Shown: one piece after another, positions 13,299 to 25,600 of the stretch
Layout of the letters: every line of letters starts with the position of its first letter
How positions within the stretch are numbered: the stretch's first letter is position 1
Assembly: GCA_018389105.1 (NCBI GenBank)
Contig: JACATO010000132.1
Span: 1,686,501 to 1,750,500, forward strand
Direction: 5' to 3'
Length of the DNA: 64,000 nucleotides
DNA from: Nautilus pompilius
Taxonomy: Eukaryota; Mollusca; Cephalopoda; Nautilida; Nautilidae
Notes under the pieces: model-generated
Database searches by the model: none
Told to the model about the DNA's origin: nothing
The model's input: only the letters and a program-made list of their open reading frames with translations
Program-made: the position numbers and the translations under genes

Positions 13299-13323
13299 TG
13301 ACAAAACATTTGTAGCAACCTAA
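13299..13323 (-). repeat. mariner right terminal inverted repeat
   Basis: Ends ...AGCAACCTAA, the inverse of the left end at 12097. It lies on the 5' side of the transposase gene, whose ATG is 166 bp away. Confidence 0.85.
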
Positions 13324-14694
13324 CAGTAATAATAATAATAATAGAACTTGTTTTAAGAAACTTAAGGATGAAATTAAGTATTTAAAAAAAATACATAAAA
13401 ATGAAATTCAACATTTCATTTTAAAAATGCTGTTTTACTTTCCAAACATCCAGGATGTACAGTATCTGCAAAGAAGAACACTTTTCTTGTTTCTTCCAAA
13501 ATGGTATATTATTGTTGATGAACTGTAAATAATTTATTCATTAACTATGAATGATATTTTCTTTCTTTTTTTTGTAACATTCAATTTAAATTTCATAAAA
13601 GGACACAAAAACAAGAACCTTAATAGCAGTTTCCAATTATTTTACCAGGGACTTTACAACTAATGTATAAATAAAAAACTTTCAACTTTGATAATTCTTA
13701 AATTATTTATGGATTGTGCAAGGCCATCAAATACTCTCCCAATCTAACCTTGCATAACTTCATTTTGAATTTTTTAAAAAAAGTTAAATAAAATTAAAAC
13801 TGCTAAGTCACAAGAGATGTTAAAAAAGATATTGGCAGAAACTTGTTTAAGATATGATTTGACATTCAACAGCAGATTACATAATGTTTTTCCAACACAA
13901 AATCTACAAGTTGTATGAGTCAGTTTTATGACAACCCATTACCACACTCCTTGCAAAGTAACTGGCTATTCCTTGATTATTACTCAATACTTATAGCTGC
14001 AGAACTCACACTAATGTATATTGATTGATTAAGTGATATGATATAATACATAGCTACATGAATTTGTATAAAAATCAGTCTGGAATTTCTTTATGTCACT
14101 TATACATTCTATATTATTTTCAATCATACATAAGCTGCAATACTAGAAAACATTAATTTAAGGCGACTAGAAATTAATTCAGGAAGTAAAAGAAATTTCA
14201 GTCTATATGAAAACCTGATTAATCACTTTTTATAATACTTATGCTCTACACATACTTGGGTTAAGACTGGCATTAAACTAAAATACACAACTGACTGTTA
14301 AACTGTTTCTTTAAATAAGACTATATTAATCTGAGAAGCATAAAAAAAGAAAAGGTGTATCCAGCAATGAAAAAAAAAAATGTAGTTTTCTTTGAGAAAA
14401 GCCATTACAAAAAAAGAAAACATTAAAATTCCAGATACTTTTCAATTAAAAAGTTACAAATATAACCAATTCTTCAGCGAAAATATGAAATAAACGTGTA
14501 CAGAACCTTTTTTTTTTTTTTGCACATGTTCACCACTCATGGGTTAAAAATCCAGCAATCACCAGAACTTGCTATTAAACCATTAAGATGCAGATAGCTA
14601 AACACCCATTATAAAAAAAAAAAAAAAATGGGTAATGCATATTCCTTCCAGCTTTATATCTGGACATTTAGTGCACAAAAGATTCCTGAAGTAA
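13324..14694. other. AT-rich noncoding DNA
   Basis: An AAT triplet run sits at the mariner junction (about 13327-13342) and poly-A/T tracts occur near 14510. A small inverted repeat ACCCATT/AATGGGT flanks an A-run at 14604-14633. No genes were recognised. Confidence 0.5.
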
Positions 14695-14699
14695 GACTA

Positions 14700-14935
14700 A
14701 GAATGGATGGTGTGGCAAGAGTACTGGACTGCTAAAGTCAAGAGCCTAAGTTTGATTCTCACAAAAGACCAAGAGAGTTTGATGTGCTTCTTCCTCTGCA
14801 TGGCTCCTTTTTACTCTTCTTCACCAGCTAGCCATGTAGGTATCCTCCAGGCACTCCAGCCCCCACTCTATTAAGGACTTTCCTGTCAAAGTAGAAAGTG
14901 CTGAGCCCTATATGGCACAAGATTAATAATGCTTC
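14700..14935 (+). mobile_element. tRNA-derived SINE-like element
   Basis: The head looks like a decayed tRNA: an A-box-like TGGCAAGAGTACTGG near 14713-14727 and, about 35 bp on, a B-box-like AGTTTGATTCTC near 14749-14760. A non-tRNA body of about 170 bp follows, rich in C and G compared with the flanks (near 14800-14925), with GTGCTGAGCCCTATATGGCA close to its end. Spacing and order match the pol III promoter of SINEs. No target-site duplication was found, so the ends are approximate. A tRNA pseudogene next to an unrelated GC-richer sequence is the alternative. Confidence 0.6.
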
Positions 14936-15210
14936 CCAGACTAAAAATGGAATCATCAGAAACTTGTTTTAAATTGTAGTGGTATGAGATATCCAAGTGG
15001 AAATATGGTTAGATGGACCTTCAAAAAATTATGCAAATGAGAGACAAAAACAAAAAAGGCATAATTTAAAAGAGTAAACTAAAATAATATAAAATGCATT
15101 GAGTCTGCAAGTTGCCATCATTGCATGCAGTAAATTTGATAGCTACATTATTCCAAACTTTCTTTTAAGCTGTATTTAGAAAAATTATTTCTTTAAATAT
15201 TTTAACATGA

Positions 15211-15288
15211 TTTGAACTCGTGAGTTCAGTACCTGCCACTTAACGACAGACGAAGTAAAAGCCATACACTATCAACTAAATGGTGAGT
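15211..15288 (-). mobile_element. tRNA-like retroposon remnant or tRNA pseudogene
   Basis: On the minus strand the stretch reads as an A-box-like TAGTTGATAGTGTATGG followed about 35 bp later by a B-box-like GAGTTCAAATC. Total length is close to that of a tRNA. The cloverleaf is imperfect, so a functional tRNA is unlikely. It lies about 280 bp from the element at 14700 and is oriented against it. Confidence 0.45.
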
Positions 15289-15980
15289 AATTAGATATTT
15301 TTAAGTGAATGCTATAAAATTGATTTGCTATGAAGATTAGAAATTTTTCATTAGCATCAGTCTTTGTAATAGTATTTATACTACTGATCTTAAACCTGTA
15401 GTTTCTGGAAAAAAAAAATTAACTCTGAATATTTTTTACACATGCAAAATTTATAAATACAAAAAGAGAAATTTTCTTTAAAAACTAAATGTCTGTTCGA
15501 TATAGACATACACAAACATTTACTGGCGCTATTAAAATAAATCTGCAGATGTTAGAAAAATTAATTTTGCAATACATTATGCTTTAACTTAATCCATACA
15601 TCTTATCAGATAAACCCAACAAGCAGCAAATTAGAAAAATAAGAAGTCCTCAGCATTTCTTTGCTATTCCTGCAAATACACCATTAAAGAACACTGCCTG
15701 GGGCAAGGTTATCATTTCAAGGATAAAAACGACTTGGACAAAAAGGTCAAGTTGATCATGTAACTACATAGCAGAACTGATAGACTGACAACAAAGTCGT
15801 GTGTGGAAATAGTCTCTGTGAGTTGATTTTAAAGTAATCTATCAACTTCCAGAAAAAGAAATGCAATTGCTTTTTTTGGATTGCTAGTAACAATGAAACA
15901 CAAATAACAAAACTGGTTTTCTTTCTTTGTAGCATCTACCAAATCATCTTTCTTTTATCCTATCTTAAAAATAGACCCTT

Positions 15981-16006
15981 AATATATATATATATATATA
16001 TATATA
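15981..16006. repeat. (TA)13 microsatellite
   Basis: Uninterrupted alternating A and T read directly. Confidence 0.9.
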
Positions 16007-17784
16007 GGTGTCACCCTCCTCCTCTTATACAATCATTAGTGGGGGCCCTATAAGTTTAGCCTGAAGAAAAGCCATCTACCACCAGAAATCATGCAACAAA
16101 AAAAAAAATACAATAAGGATTGTTAACATTCTATACAATAACTATTGACAGAGCTGTAACAAATATGGTTTTTTTTTTATAATTTATATTTGTTTTTGTT
16201 TTGCATATATTTTTCTTCAGATTTCAATTTCTTACATCAAACAAAATTTATCTGACTCAAGCTTTTCCTTCCTAATTCCCTTTTAACATAGTGACATGCT
16301 CATTTAACAGATGCTTACTAATTTCACCAAAAGAGTAAAACAAAAAATACAATATATAGAAAATTATTTAAGAGGTCATAATGGCAGAGACTGTTAATGC
16401 AACACAGTGCCCAACCTTTAGCAATAACTCCTACAGACAGCCTCTAAATAAAATCTTTGGGTCTCATGCATGAGGTTGGCACTCAGGAACTTTGTTAAAA
16501 AGAAAAAAAACTAAACTTTATTTAATTTTTCTATTCAATTTACCAACCAGAAAAATTAAAATCTAGTATCAATTATCGAAAGTTGGTGAAGAATTATGTC
16601 CAAAGCTTAACTACATCGACAACTACAAAGTACACTACTTCTTATTTGGCACAAGTTATTTTGTTAGTTAAAACCAAGGCTGTGCCAACAAACCAAAGTT
16701 TGAACAAAATGATAGTTGATCTACTTCCTCTGGTATTATGGTTAAAAGTGTACATATTCACTTACCAAACATGCCAATATGATGTAAATATGTCTTGCTT
16801 ATAGTCAAATTTTTAAATTCCTTTAAACCTTTCATTTTTTTTTTCATTTTAAAATATGGACAACAAAGTTGTCACAAATTTATTTACTGACTGACAGAAT
16901 TTAAAATTTATACCAGACCTTACACTGACTAATGAACCAGGCAGACTATTTACCACATTACTAAATATCTACTTTGGGAGGTCCAACCCACTTGTCAAAT
17001 TTTAAGTTGGACTGCATGTAGTAGCTTCAGCACCAAGAAACTGAAATTCATTGACATGTTCTCAAGAAATCAGTTTGCAGAGCTCACCTGATCATGTATT
17101 CTTTTGTTTTAGATAGGTAACTGGCTAACAAAGCAGTGACCTATCATCCAACAAATGCTCTTTACTCCCAAGTGATTATGAGAATTCTACTTAAAGAAAA
17201 TTAAATTTGATCTATTTACTTATGAAATACTTAATAAAAATTTTTAAATATTTCAATTAGACCTCCACGTAACCTTAATTATTCTGAGAAATTAGCAGAA
17301 ATTAAACTAAGATTCTTCATTTCCAAACTCCAGTAAAGCACATCTGCACTCAAAATCCCCAACAGGATAAGCACTCTAAGCTTGACCTATATTCCAAATG
17401 AGGTGTAATCCTTCTTAACTCTTACACAAAATATATTTGCTGTGTTTTTGTTAACAGTTGGCTGACAGAGAGCTAAACAAAATAAAGCTTAATTTGGTCA
17501 TTTTTGACTTGTACTGTCCAATAGAGAACAACAATAAGGTACAGAAGATAAGTAAATGGCTGTTTACTTAAACACTAAAAGATGAGGGCATAAATACTTA
17601 GCATTCTAATGTGTTCTTTGAAAAGCAAAAGATTTTAATTTTTAGTCAACATCACAAATGTCCATCATCCAAAAAGAAAGAAAGAAAGAAAAAAAATAAA
17701 GAAATAACATTATTTCCTTTGTCATGGGCAATGTTTCATATATGTTATGTTCAAAAGTAAACCAAATATTTTCATGATGTCAAG

Positions 17785-17905
17785 CAACATGCGAGTTCTA
17801 GACTGCTGCTGCCAGTGTGGCACTGCCAAGTGTACAAGGCCAGGTGGTTAGCCTAGCAGCACCCAACCCTCTCCAGTAACTGGGCAAGAGAGACCAGCTA
17901 CTACA
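17785..17905 (+). repeat. Possible degraded SINE body
   Basis: A patch of clearly higher GC content begins with the B-box-like GAGTTCTAGACTGC and continues with CCAGTGTGGCACTGCCAAG. No A box, tail or duplication was found. It could equally be unique sequence. Confidence 0.25.
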
Positions 17906-20900
17906 CAACACATCAACTACAGTTCACTATTTCAAGGTTACGAAAAAGATATTTTAAATATTTAAGAAAGTCATCAGATGAAAGCTAATATATAAATGTA
18001 TAGGTCTTTTTTTTTTAACAGATGCTGTAGTCACAGTGTGTTTTTGATAATTAAAAAAGTAATGTTTTTTTTTTGGTTCTTGATTGAATGATTTTTGTTT
18101 AGTACAAAATGAAGTCAAAGGCAGCCCCCCCCCCAAAAAAAAACACAAACAACAAATGCCTTTAGGTTTGGGAAATAAAACCACTTTTTGCGAATCCAAA
18201 TCTTTTGTTAATCTCAGTAGTTTGTCAGTCATAATTGTATTGATGTTCTCTTTAAAAATTCTTTGAAACTAACAATCAGTTCTAGAAATAAAAGTTATTG
18301 GTGGCACGAGTGGAGAGATGGGCTGAAAGTATGGTAGAGTCTCTATTTTTCATATGTACATTCTAAAAACCTATATCGAATATCATTTAGCATCAATCAG
18401 AAGTGACACAGGATTTTAAAAACCACCAGATACACAATATTCAATAGGCACTGCACCTGTTCATCTCTCTCTCTCTCACTTCTAGTCATTATCATCAATG
18501 AACCAAATAAAATCTGCAGAACTCTTTATTGATAGAGATAATCATTTATTCAATTAAAAAGACTATTACATTATTATTATTATTATTTCACTGAAAACAT
18601 GGTTGTTGTTTTTTTTTAATACAGTCAGTCTAGTTTAAATTGTCTACTCCACAAATGGCCAATAGGTGACTGTTTAGTGACAAACATTCATATGAAATAA
18701 TCTTGGTAATTATGAAAAAACAATGAAATATAAGAATAATATTAATATGCAAAAGTTAGGAATCAATTAAAATTACTTAAAAGGCACCTACAAAGATAAT
18801 TAATATAATTTCTACATATTTTCTCCTTTTTTTTAAAACTTTCAGATCTAATGCAGTCTATATCTTAATCTGACTTTAATAAGTTTCAGAACCTTTCATA
18901 ATGGAGTAAATGCTATCATTTACTTTCTCACTAGCATTCAGTGTAGCTAAATGAGGGTAAAAAAAAAACCAAACAACAATAGCATTATTTGTAGTCATTA
19001 GAAGACAAGTCTTAGATATAAGGAAACAGATGCAAGTCCAAACAAGCTCTTTTTCTTCATACACCGCATGCACTCGTCTAATTTGCTATTTCCTAAACAC
19101 TAAAACAACAAACAATGTTTCAGTGAACATGTCTCATTTCTGAGAGATTAAGATGTCATGTGCTCAGAAGACATTCTATTTTCTTGTGACATCACAAAAC
19201 ACTTTTAGTGATACAAAAGACTAGTTCTATGTAATTTTAATACTTCTAATTGTTCACATCAGGTATAATTGTTTTGGTCATAATGTATGTGAAAAAAATT
19301 ATTATTATAGCAGCATAGTTTCTGGGTTCACTAGCCTCAGAATGAGAGCAAGGACTTGAATATATTACACTTGTAGAGCTAAAAAGGGCTGATTACTTTT
19401 GCCAAGTACCACCATGTAATTTGTTTTCTGCTTATTTTTTCAAACTAAAGTCAGTTATGTTTTGTTCTGACAATAAGAGTTAATTCCCCAAAACAAAAAT
19501 GTTTCAGCTCTTAGTTGATAAAATTGGTTATAAATTAAAGGTAAACAACAAATTCCTTCCACTATGCTTTAGCAGAATGCAATCTTCTTTGCTATTAATG
19601 ACTAAAATGCTTCAGGATGGTTCCACCTATATAAACAGTGTCAAAAAGAAATTTTAAAACCTGATTTATCTCAATGTGCCAGATGCATTAAATTACTTTT
19701 GTAACAACCAGTATTAATTATTTGTATTTTTAAAGGAACAATAAATTGACTGCCTGCTGACAGAGAAAGTGAATAAAATCAGAAATATTGAAATATTTGG
19801 TTTTATTTCAAACATAAAATATGAAAGAAAGAAAGAAAAAGTTTAAAACGCGCCACCAGATCTATTTCTTTTTTCCTTGCAGATAACAGTAATGAGGTGC
19901 TATAATAAATAATGAGAATGCCACTGGGAAAAGTCTCTGTTACCAACTCTTTATTTCTCTTGTAATGCTTCCCAGTGTCTGTCTTGGTGTAAATAAACCT
20001 GAACCTTAAAAGCAAAGAAAACTTTTAGAACCAGCAAATCTAACCTGATTAACCAGTAAAATGTATGCTGCATTCGTATGGCCAGGATGAAAATCCAGTA
20101 GTTTCAAGAAAACATCAGAGACAGAAAGTTTAAAGTCAGTCAGAATTGTAATTTTGGCAAAATGCACAAAACCCTGGGCTGAAAGTCTGGCATAGGGCTA
20201 AATTTAAAAGCTGTTCATGTACTTTGTGATGAATTATGGAATGAAAAATGTTGACAGGAATTATGGATAAAAGCAGCCAGGGAAAAAGCGGATCTAGGTG
20301 GTCAATATTTCAGACTAGTGGGTGCAGTGTCCAAAGTTATTTATAAAGATTAAATACTCACAAATCAGCAAAACTTGTTTAGTGGTGCAATGAAATTAAG
20401 AAATTGAGAGAAGGGAAATGGGTTGTAATAATTACACAAAACTACTTTCCATTTGATAAAATGATTACCAAATTTGAAGAGAGGAGATCAGCTCTGAGTG
20501 ATGTAAAGATATCCTTAAGATAACTATTAAAATAAAACTCTCAGAAGAGAAACTTTTTTCTATTAAAATTATGATACAACTACAAATATGACTTATCACC
20601 AGAAACAGCCTTCATGTAAAAGAAACACATAATCAGTCCAAGATCCAGCTAATTCTTTTGAGAGATTATAAATGTTCGAACCTTGATTACTGTGTCACAT
20701 CTTCCCAATAGAAATACATTCTTATGCATCAAATGCCAGGATGCATTAATATAAAAATACATCAAATCAAGTCCAGACAAGAATTCCACAGAAATTCTAA
20801 GAAAATTGTCAACAAACAAATTTTCTGAATGTCCTCTAAGAATCTTTTTACAGCGAATAAATGATTAAGCATAAAATGTAAGGCAAGTTGTAGTTTTAAT

Positions 20901-20961
20901 TAATCCAATGTTATAAATCCTCTCATAATTCAACATCATTAAATAAGAAACAGAATAATTG

Positions 20962-21005
20962 AAAAACTAGTAAACGAGTTCACAAAAACTAGTAAACGAG
21001 TTCAC
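20962..21005. repeat. Perfect 22-bp tandem duplication
   Basis: A 22-bp unit (starting AAAAACTAGTAAACGAG) at 20962-20983 is repeated exactly at 20984-21005. Identity implies a recent slippage or duplication event in otherwise unremarkable DNA, about 270 bp before the Tc1 element. Confidence 0.95.
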
Positions 21006-21274
21006 AATAATTAACTAGTAACAGTCAGGCACCAAACACTTAGGAAGTAAAAGATATTTCAACTACTCAAGGGAGAAAGCTGTTAGAACAAAGATAAAAT
21101 TTTGCTTCAGTATGAATTTGAAAATTTTCATTAAAGCATTATGTTTTCTGCAAATTATAATAAACAACATACAGCACAATACAAGAGACCAGATTTAAAA
21201 AAAAAGGTAAAGAGGAAACATTCAAATTATTAAGAATCAAACATCTATAGTTATAATATTCATTCTTAATTTAT

Positions 21275-22671
21275 AGGTGCATCTCAAAAAAATAGAAAAA
21301 AAACGAACGTATCTCAAAATATTATAATATTCCATTTCGAATTTGAGTAAATCACTATTTATGCAGTATAAATACCACGAATCTCTGAGTTTGGTTCAGT
21401 ACACACAACCACAATCATGGGGAAGACTGCTGACTTGACAGTTGTCCAGAAGACACTCATTGACACCCTCCACAAGGAGGGTAAGCCACAGAAGGTCATT
21501 GCTGAAAGGGCTGGCTGTTTGCGGAGTGCTGTATCAAAGCATATTCGTGGAAAGTTGACTGGAAGAGAAAAAGTGTGGTAGGAAAAGGTGCACAAGCAAG
21601 AGGAATGACCGCAGCCTTGAGAGGATTGTCAAGCAAAGCCGATTCAAGAACTTGGGGGAGCTTCACAGGGAGTGAACCGAGGCTGGAGTCAGTGCATCAA
21701 GAGCCACCATACACAGACGTGTCCATGAAATGGGCTACAAGTGTCGCATTCCTAGTGTCAAGCCACTCCTGAACCAGAGACAACGTCAGAAGCGTCTTAC
21801 CTGGGCTAAGGAGAAAAAGAACTGGACTGTTGCTCAGTGGTCCTCTTTTCAGATGAAAGTAAATTTTGCATTTCATTTGGAAATCAAGGTCCCACAGTCT
21901 GGAGGAAGAGTGGAGAGGCACAGATCCGACTTGCTTGAAGTCCGGTGTGAAGTTTCCACAGTCAGTGATGATTTGGGGTGCCATGTCATCTGCTGGTGTT
22001 GGTCCACTGTGTTTTATCAAGTCCAAAGTCAACGCAGTCGTCTACCAGGAGATTTTAGAGCACTTCATGCTTCCATATGCTGACAAGCTTTATGGAGATT
22101 CTGATTTCCTTTTCCAGCAATTCTTGGCACCTGCCCACAGTGCCAAAACTACTAGTAACTGGTTTGCTGACCATGCTATTACTGTGCTTGATTGGCCAGC
22201 CAACTCGCCTGACCTGAACCCCATAGATTCTCTATGGGGTATTGTCAAGAGGAAGATAAGAGACACCAGACCCAACAACACAGACAACCGCTATCAAAGC
22301 AACCTGAGTTTCCATAATACCTCAGCAGTGCCACAGGCTGATTGCCTCTACACCACGCCACATTGATGCAGTGATTCGTGCAAAAGGAGCTCCGACCAAG
22401 TATTGGGTGCATCAAGGAACATACTTTTCAGAAGTTTGACATTTCTATATTATAAATCCTTTTTTTTTTTTTTATTGATCTTATGAAATATTCTAATATT
22501 TTGAGATAGTGGATTTTTGATTTTCTTGAGCTGTAAAAACAGAAAAAGGCTTGAAATATTTCACTGTATGTGCAATGAATCCAGAATATATATGAAAGTT
22601 TTACTGTTTGAATTAAATTACGGGAAAAAATGAACTCTTTGATGATATTCTAATTTATTGAGATGCACCTG
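21275..22671 (+). mobile_element. Tc1-family DNA transposon, near full length, inactive
   Basis: The ends are inverted copies of GGTGCATCTCAA: left end at about 21275, right end (read on the minus strand CAGGTGCATCTCAAT) ending at 22671. TA lies immediately outside the right end (22672-22673). The left end has lost about two bases relative to the right. Length is about 1.4 kb, slightly short of the usual 1.6 kb. It carries one transposase gene in the plus orientation (separate entry). The coding part is much richer in G+C than the host sequence, which marks it as foreign. Confidence 0.93.
21417..22439 (+). pseudogene. Tc1-type transposase, broken
   Basis: It starts with ATG at 21417 (MGKTADLTVVQKTLIDTLH), a paired-type helix-turn-helix DNA-binding region. 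An extra A near 21570 shifts the frame. A Trp codon has become TGA near 21671, and another frameshift lies just before the first catalytic Asp near 21845. The catalytic core is then readable: SDESKFCISFGNQGP (first Asp kept), then VMIWGAMSSAGVGPL, then QQFLAPAH, where the second Asp is Phe, and SPDLNPIDSLWG, where the third catalytic Glu is Asp. Spacing is the DD34E spacing of Tc1. A further frameshift lies near 22290 before the C-terminal AKGAPTKYWVHQG and a natural stop at 22437-22439. Overall wording is closest to Tc1 transposases I know from teleosts and amphibians, which suggests horizontal transfer; this is recall, not a search. Confidence 0.92.
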
Positions 22672-22673
22672 TA

Positions 22674-25600
22674 TAAGTTTTTAAATATGTAGTAATAGTA
22701 ATAAGATACAATTCAATTTATCTGTAGGTCTATATGTTTGTTTCATTTGACCCTTGCAAAATATCTAAAATATATAAATTCACAGAAAAAAATATTATAA
22801 AATAGAAGTAAAAAGCATGAACATATGTATTTTTTAGCCAAGCAAAATTCCACTTATTTTCAAGGTGATATGGGTAAATGATTATTGCACATGCACAATT
22901 GCATCATCCATCATGAAACTGTATTGCAAAGATAATAGATATTTAAAAAATCATTTCTGAATGCTTTTTCAATTAACAAATTGTTGCAAGTGTTTTACCA
23001 ATGTTTATTTTTATCATAAAGCACTTTGATATTTAATGCCTAACCTTGAAAAGACATTTTTGCATTGCAAATTTATAGAAACACCACAAAAGCACATGAA
23101 GCAATAAAAATGTTACTTATCAAAATTATAATTTGTTACTTCATTATATTAAGTTTTATAATTATTATTAAAATGCAAAATTCACAAAATTACTAACATT
23201 GTGGAGAACAACATTTATATTCTGATCCCGATTAGATCTGTCATAGATAAATGTCAACCACGTTTTAAGAAAATCTGGACATTTATTTTAAAACATCTGG
23301 AGATTTTGTGCAAAATGAAAAACAAGATTTTCAAGCCTAATCCATTTTTTAATACAAAGCCATGGTTTTTGTTGATTATGTATCATCAATCATTTCTTAA
23401 TAACCATCAAGATAAGTTAGTAACATAAAAAAAGCCAAAAATCTCCCCAAGTCTAGCTACAAATTCTGCTGAACATTATAACACAGTACAAGAAAAGAAA
23501 TTTTATTTACATATACATTTTTTTTTTTAGTTTTATCTCAAATTAATCTGAAAAAAATCTAATTAGTTCTATGCACTTTTATGAATATCAAAAATAAATT
23601 AATATTAACATAATAATGAGTCTCTTTCATTAACAGCTAAGCTAATTTGAATAGTTATTTCCCTTGCTACAGTATATTAAACAAGTTGTAACATTACAAA
23701 TGATCTTCTAAAATTGTTGTTAAGTAACAATTTTCTTATGAATTATTATTTTATTTATTTATTTATTTTGAGTAGTTTGCTTTAGTAATTTTATAACATT
23801 TCTCTCACTACATGAAACTGAAATATTTAAATTGCACCAGATACCTAAGGTAAACGTGTTCCCCCTTCCCCTGATCTATGTATAAACGGATCTGCCCACA
23901 CTGGAAAACATCTACGGTCAGCTCTCTTAATCCCCTTCCCCACCAGTTGATTGGCCTACGCGCTCTCTTCCTGCAGGCCTCAATCAAAGCTCCAGTTCAG
24001 TGTAAAATTACATTATGCAAATACCAGAATAATGGCAATAACTTTTCTTTTTTTAAAAAAATAAAATAAATACATGGTCTGCCACTTTCTTAGCAGGAAA
24101 AAAAAATTTTTTTTTTCAACATTTTTTTTTACAATTTTAATTTAGGAGATTTTGAAACCTGATGTACAGATATTCTAAAAATCTGTAAAAATTAGGATCT
24201 TTCTGCTAAATTCAAGAAAGCTTAAAATGATGCTATAATAATTGTTTTTACTAACTATATTGTTCAGCACAATCCAATAAAACTTAGTATTTCGGTCTGC
24301 AACGTGCCCCCCCCCATTACACAGTCAGTTTAACTTTTCTGTCTGATATTGTGAAATATAAAATGTTCCACAGACACCGAATACAACAGTACACAGAAAC
24401 AAGCAAAGAATTTTAATAAAATGTTGTTCACAGATCCTGAAACAAGAAAGCATAAGAAAATATTATTTCATGTATTTAATTTTCAATCCCCCCCCCCCAA
24501 TTGACACTACTTGATTGCTTACAATGAGCCAAATTTTTAGTTTTTTGGATTGTTCGCGATATAACCACCACTTTATTTTTCTCTCTTTTTATAAGACTGA
24601 TCCTCCCAGTACTGGACCTGTCAAATAAAAAGAATATTACTACTTTCCCAAGCAATTTAAAATTTATATGCTTCAAGAAAGCTGTCTATTACCTAGAGCA
24701 ATAACCACAAGTGACTAAATTCAAATTTTCAAGAAAATTTAGTGGAAAAAAATTGCGCATCTGATTCTTGTAAAGTTTCTACGCTAGTGTTTTCAACAAT
24801 GTAATTAAAATTTCATGGCTGACTCGCAGCAACATTAACAAAGCTTTCCAACAATGCCTATGGTACTTAATACTACACTACTAATTAATATTCTTTTTTT
24901 ATTTACATTTCTTATTGACTCAGATCATTTGCATGCATGTAAGCAAGAGAAACTAAGCTGACTTCAAGTTTTACTTAAAGCTGCATGTGAACATGCAGAC
25001 GTTAAAAAAATGAAAGCTCGAGTCAGAACATTAATTAACTAAATTCTTTGCCACTAAGGCCAACAATTATTAATACAAAAAAGAAAGAGAGACATTCAAT
25101 AGGAAAATTTCAACTAGTTTTGTTTATCTCAAATGCACAATTTGTCATTATTGTAAACATTAAATGGTTATTAGCTAGATAGCATAGTTATTTTAGGAAT
25201 CTCATAGACTTGATCAGTTCTATTGAAGTAAGACCTGAAATACAGTTAATAGCAGTGTTTTTTCCCTCCTTGAAATGATTGCTTCTGACAAAAGATTTAT
25301 GAAGAGGCATTGTAACAAAAGGATGGAAATCTATTAATCTACTTGTTCTGACAATAGGAATTTTTTGTAGCTAACTTCTATTACACTTACTGCATTGTCA
25401 TAGCCGATTCAAGCAAGTTTATTCATACAGTGACAGATAACCAGAAGTGCCCATACTCAGATCAGCTTCCATTGTAGTCATGCATCAATAAGCCAAGTAA
25501 TCAGTCTGCATTAGTCTACATTTGTTACTCACCCCTTTTTTACCATCTATTATATAAATTTCCATTTCTATCCAGAGAGGTCTTAAAATGGCTTTTGCAT

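Larger units (their letters stand above)
12097..13323 (-). mobile_element. mariner DNA transposon, full length but inactive
   Basis: The element is 1,227 bp, close to the usual 1.3 kb of mariner elements. Its left end reads TTAGGTTGTTACAAAAG and its right end, on the other strand, TTAGGTTGCTACAAATG. These form an imperfect terminal inverted repeat of about 25 bp. A TA dinucleotide precedes the left end (12095-12096), as expected for TA-targeted insertion; the right flank reads CA, probably a mutated TA. The enclosed transposase gene on the minus strand is broken (separate entry). The copy resembles the irritans/Hsmar-like group in its TTAGGTTG end, though this subgroup call is from memory. 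Confidence 0.93.
15291..20961. other. Noncoding DNA with scattered simple repeats
   Basis: Nothing coding was recognised. Simple repeats include (TA)n at 15981-16006, an AAAG run at 17674-17690, a C/A homopolymer junction near 18124-18145, CT at 18464-18478 and ATT at 18569-18588. A GC-richer patch at 17785-17905, containing GAGTTCTAGACTGC (B-box-like), may be an old SINE body. A more complex patch at 15650-15880 has no assignment. Confidence 0.45.

Noticed and set aside
14604-14633. Inverted repeat ACCCATT / AATGGGT around an A run
   Set aside because: Seven-base arms around a homopolymer; no terminal duplication and no element-like size.
18300-18345. A-box-like TGGCACGAGTGG
   Set aside because: No B box downstream; a single short match is expected by chance.
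21697-22032. 111-codon minus-strand frame
   Set aside because: Antisense to the Tc1 transposase, open only because the transposase is GC-rich.
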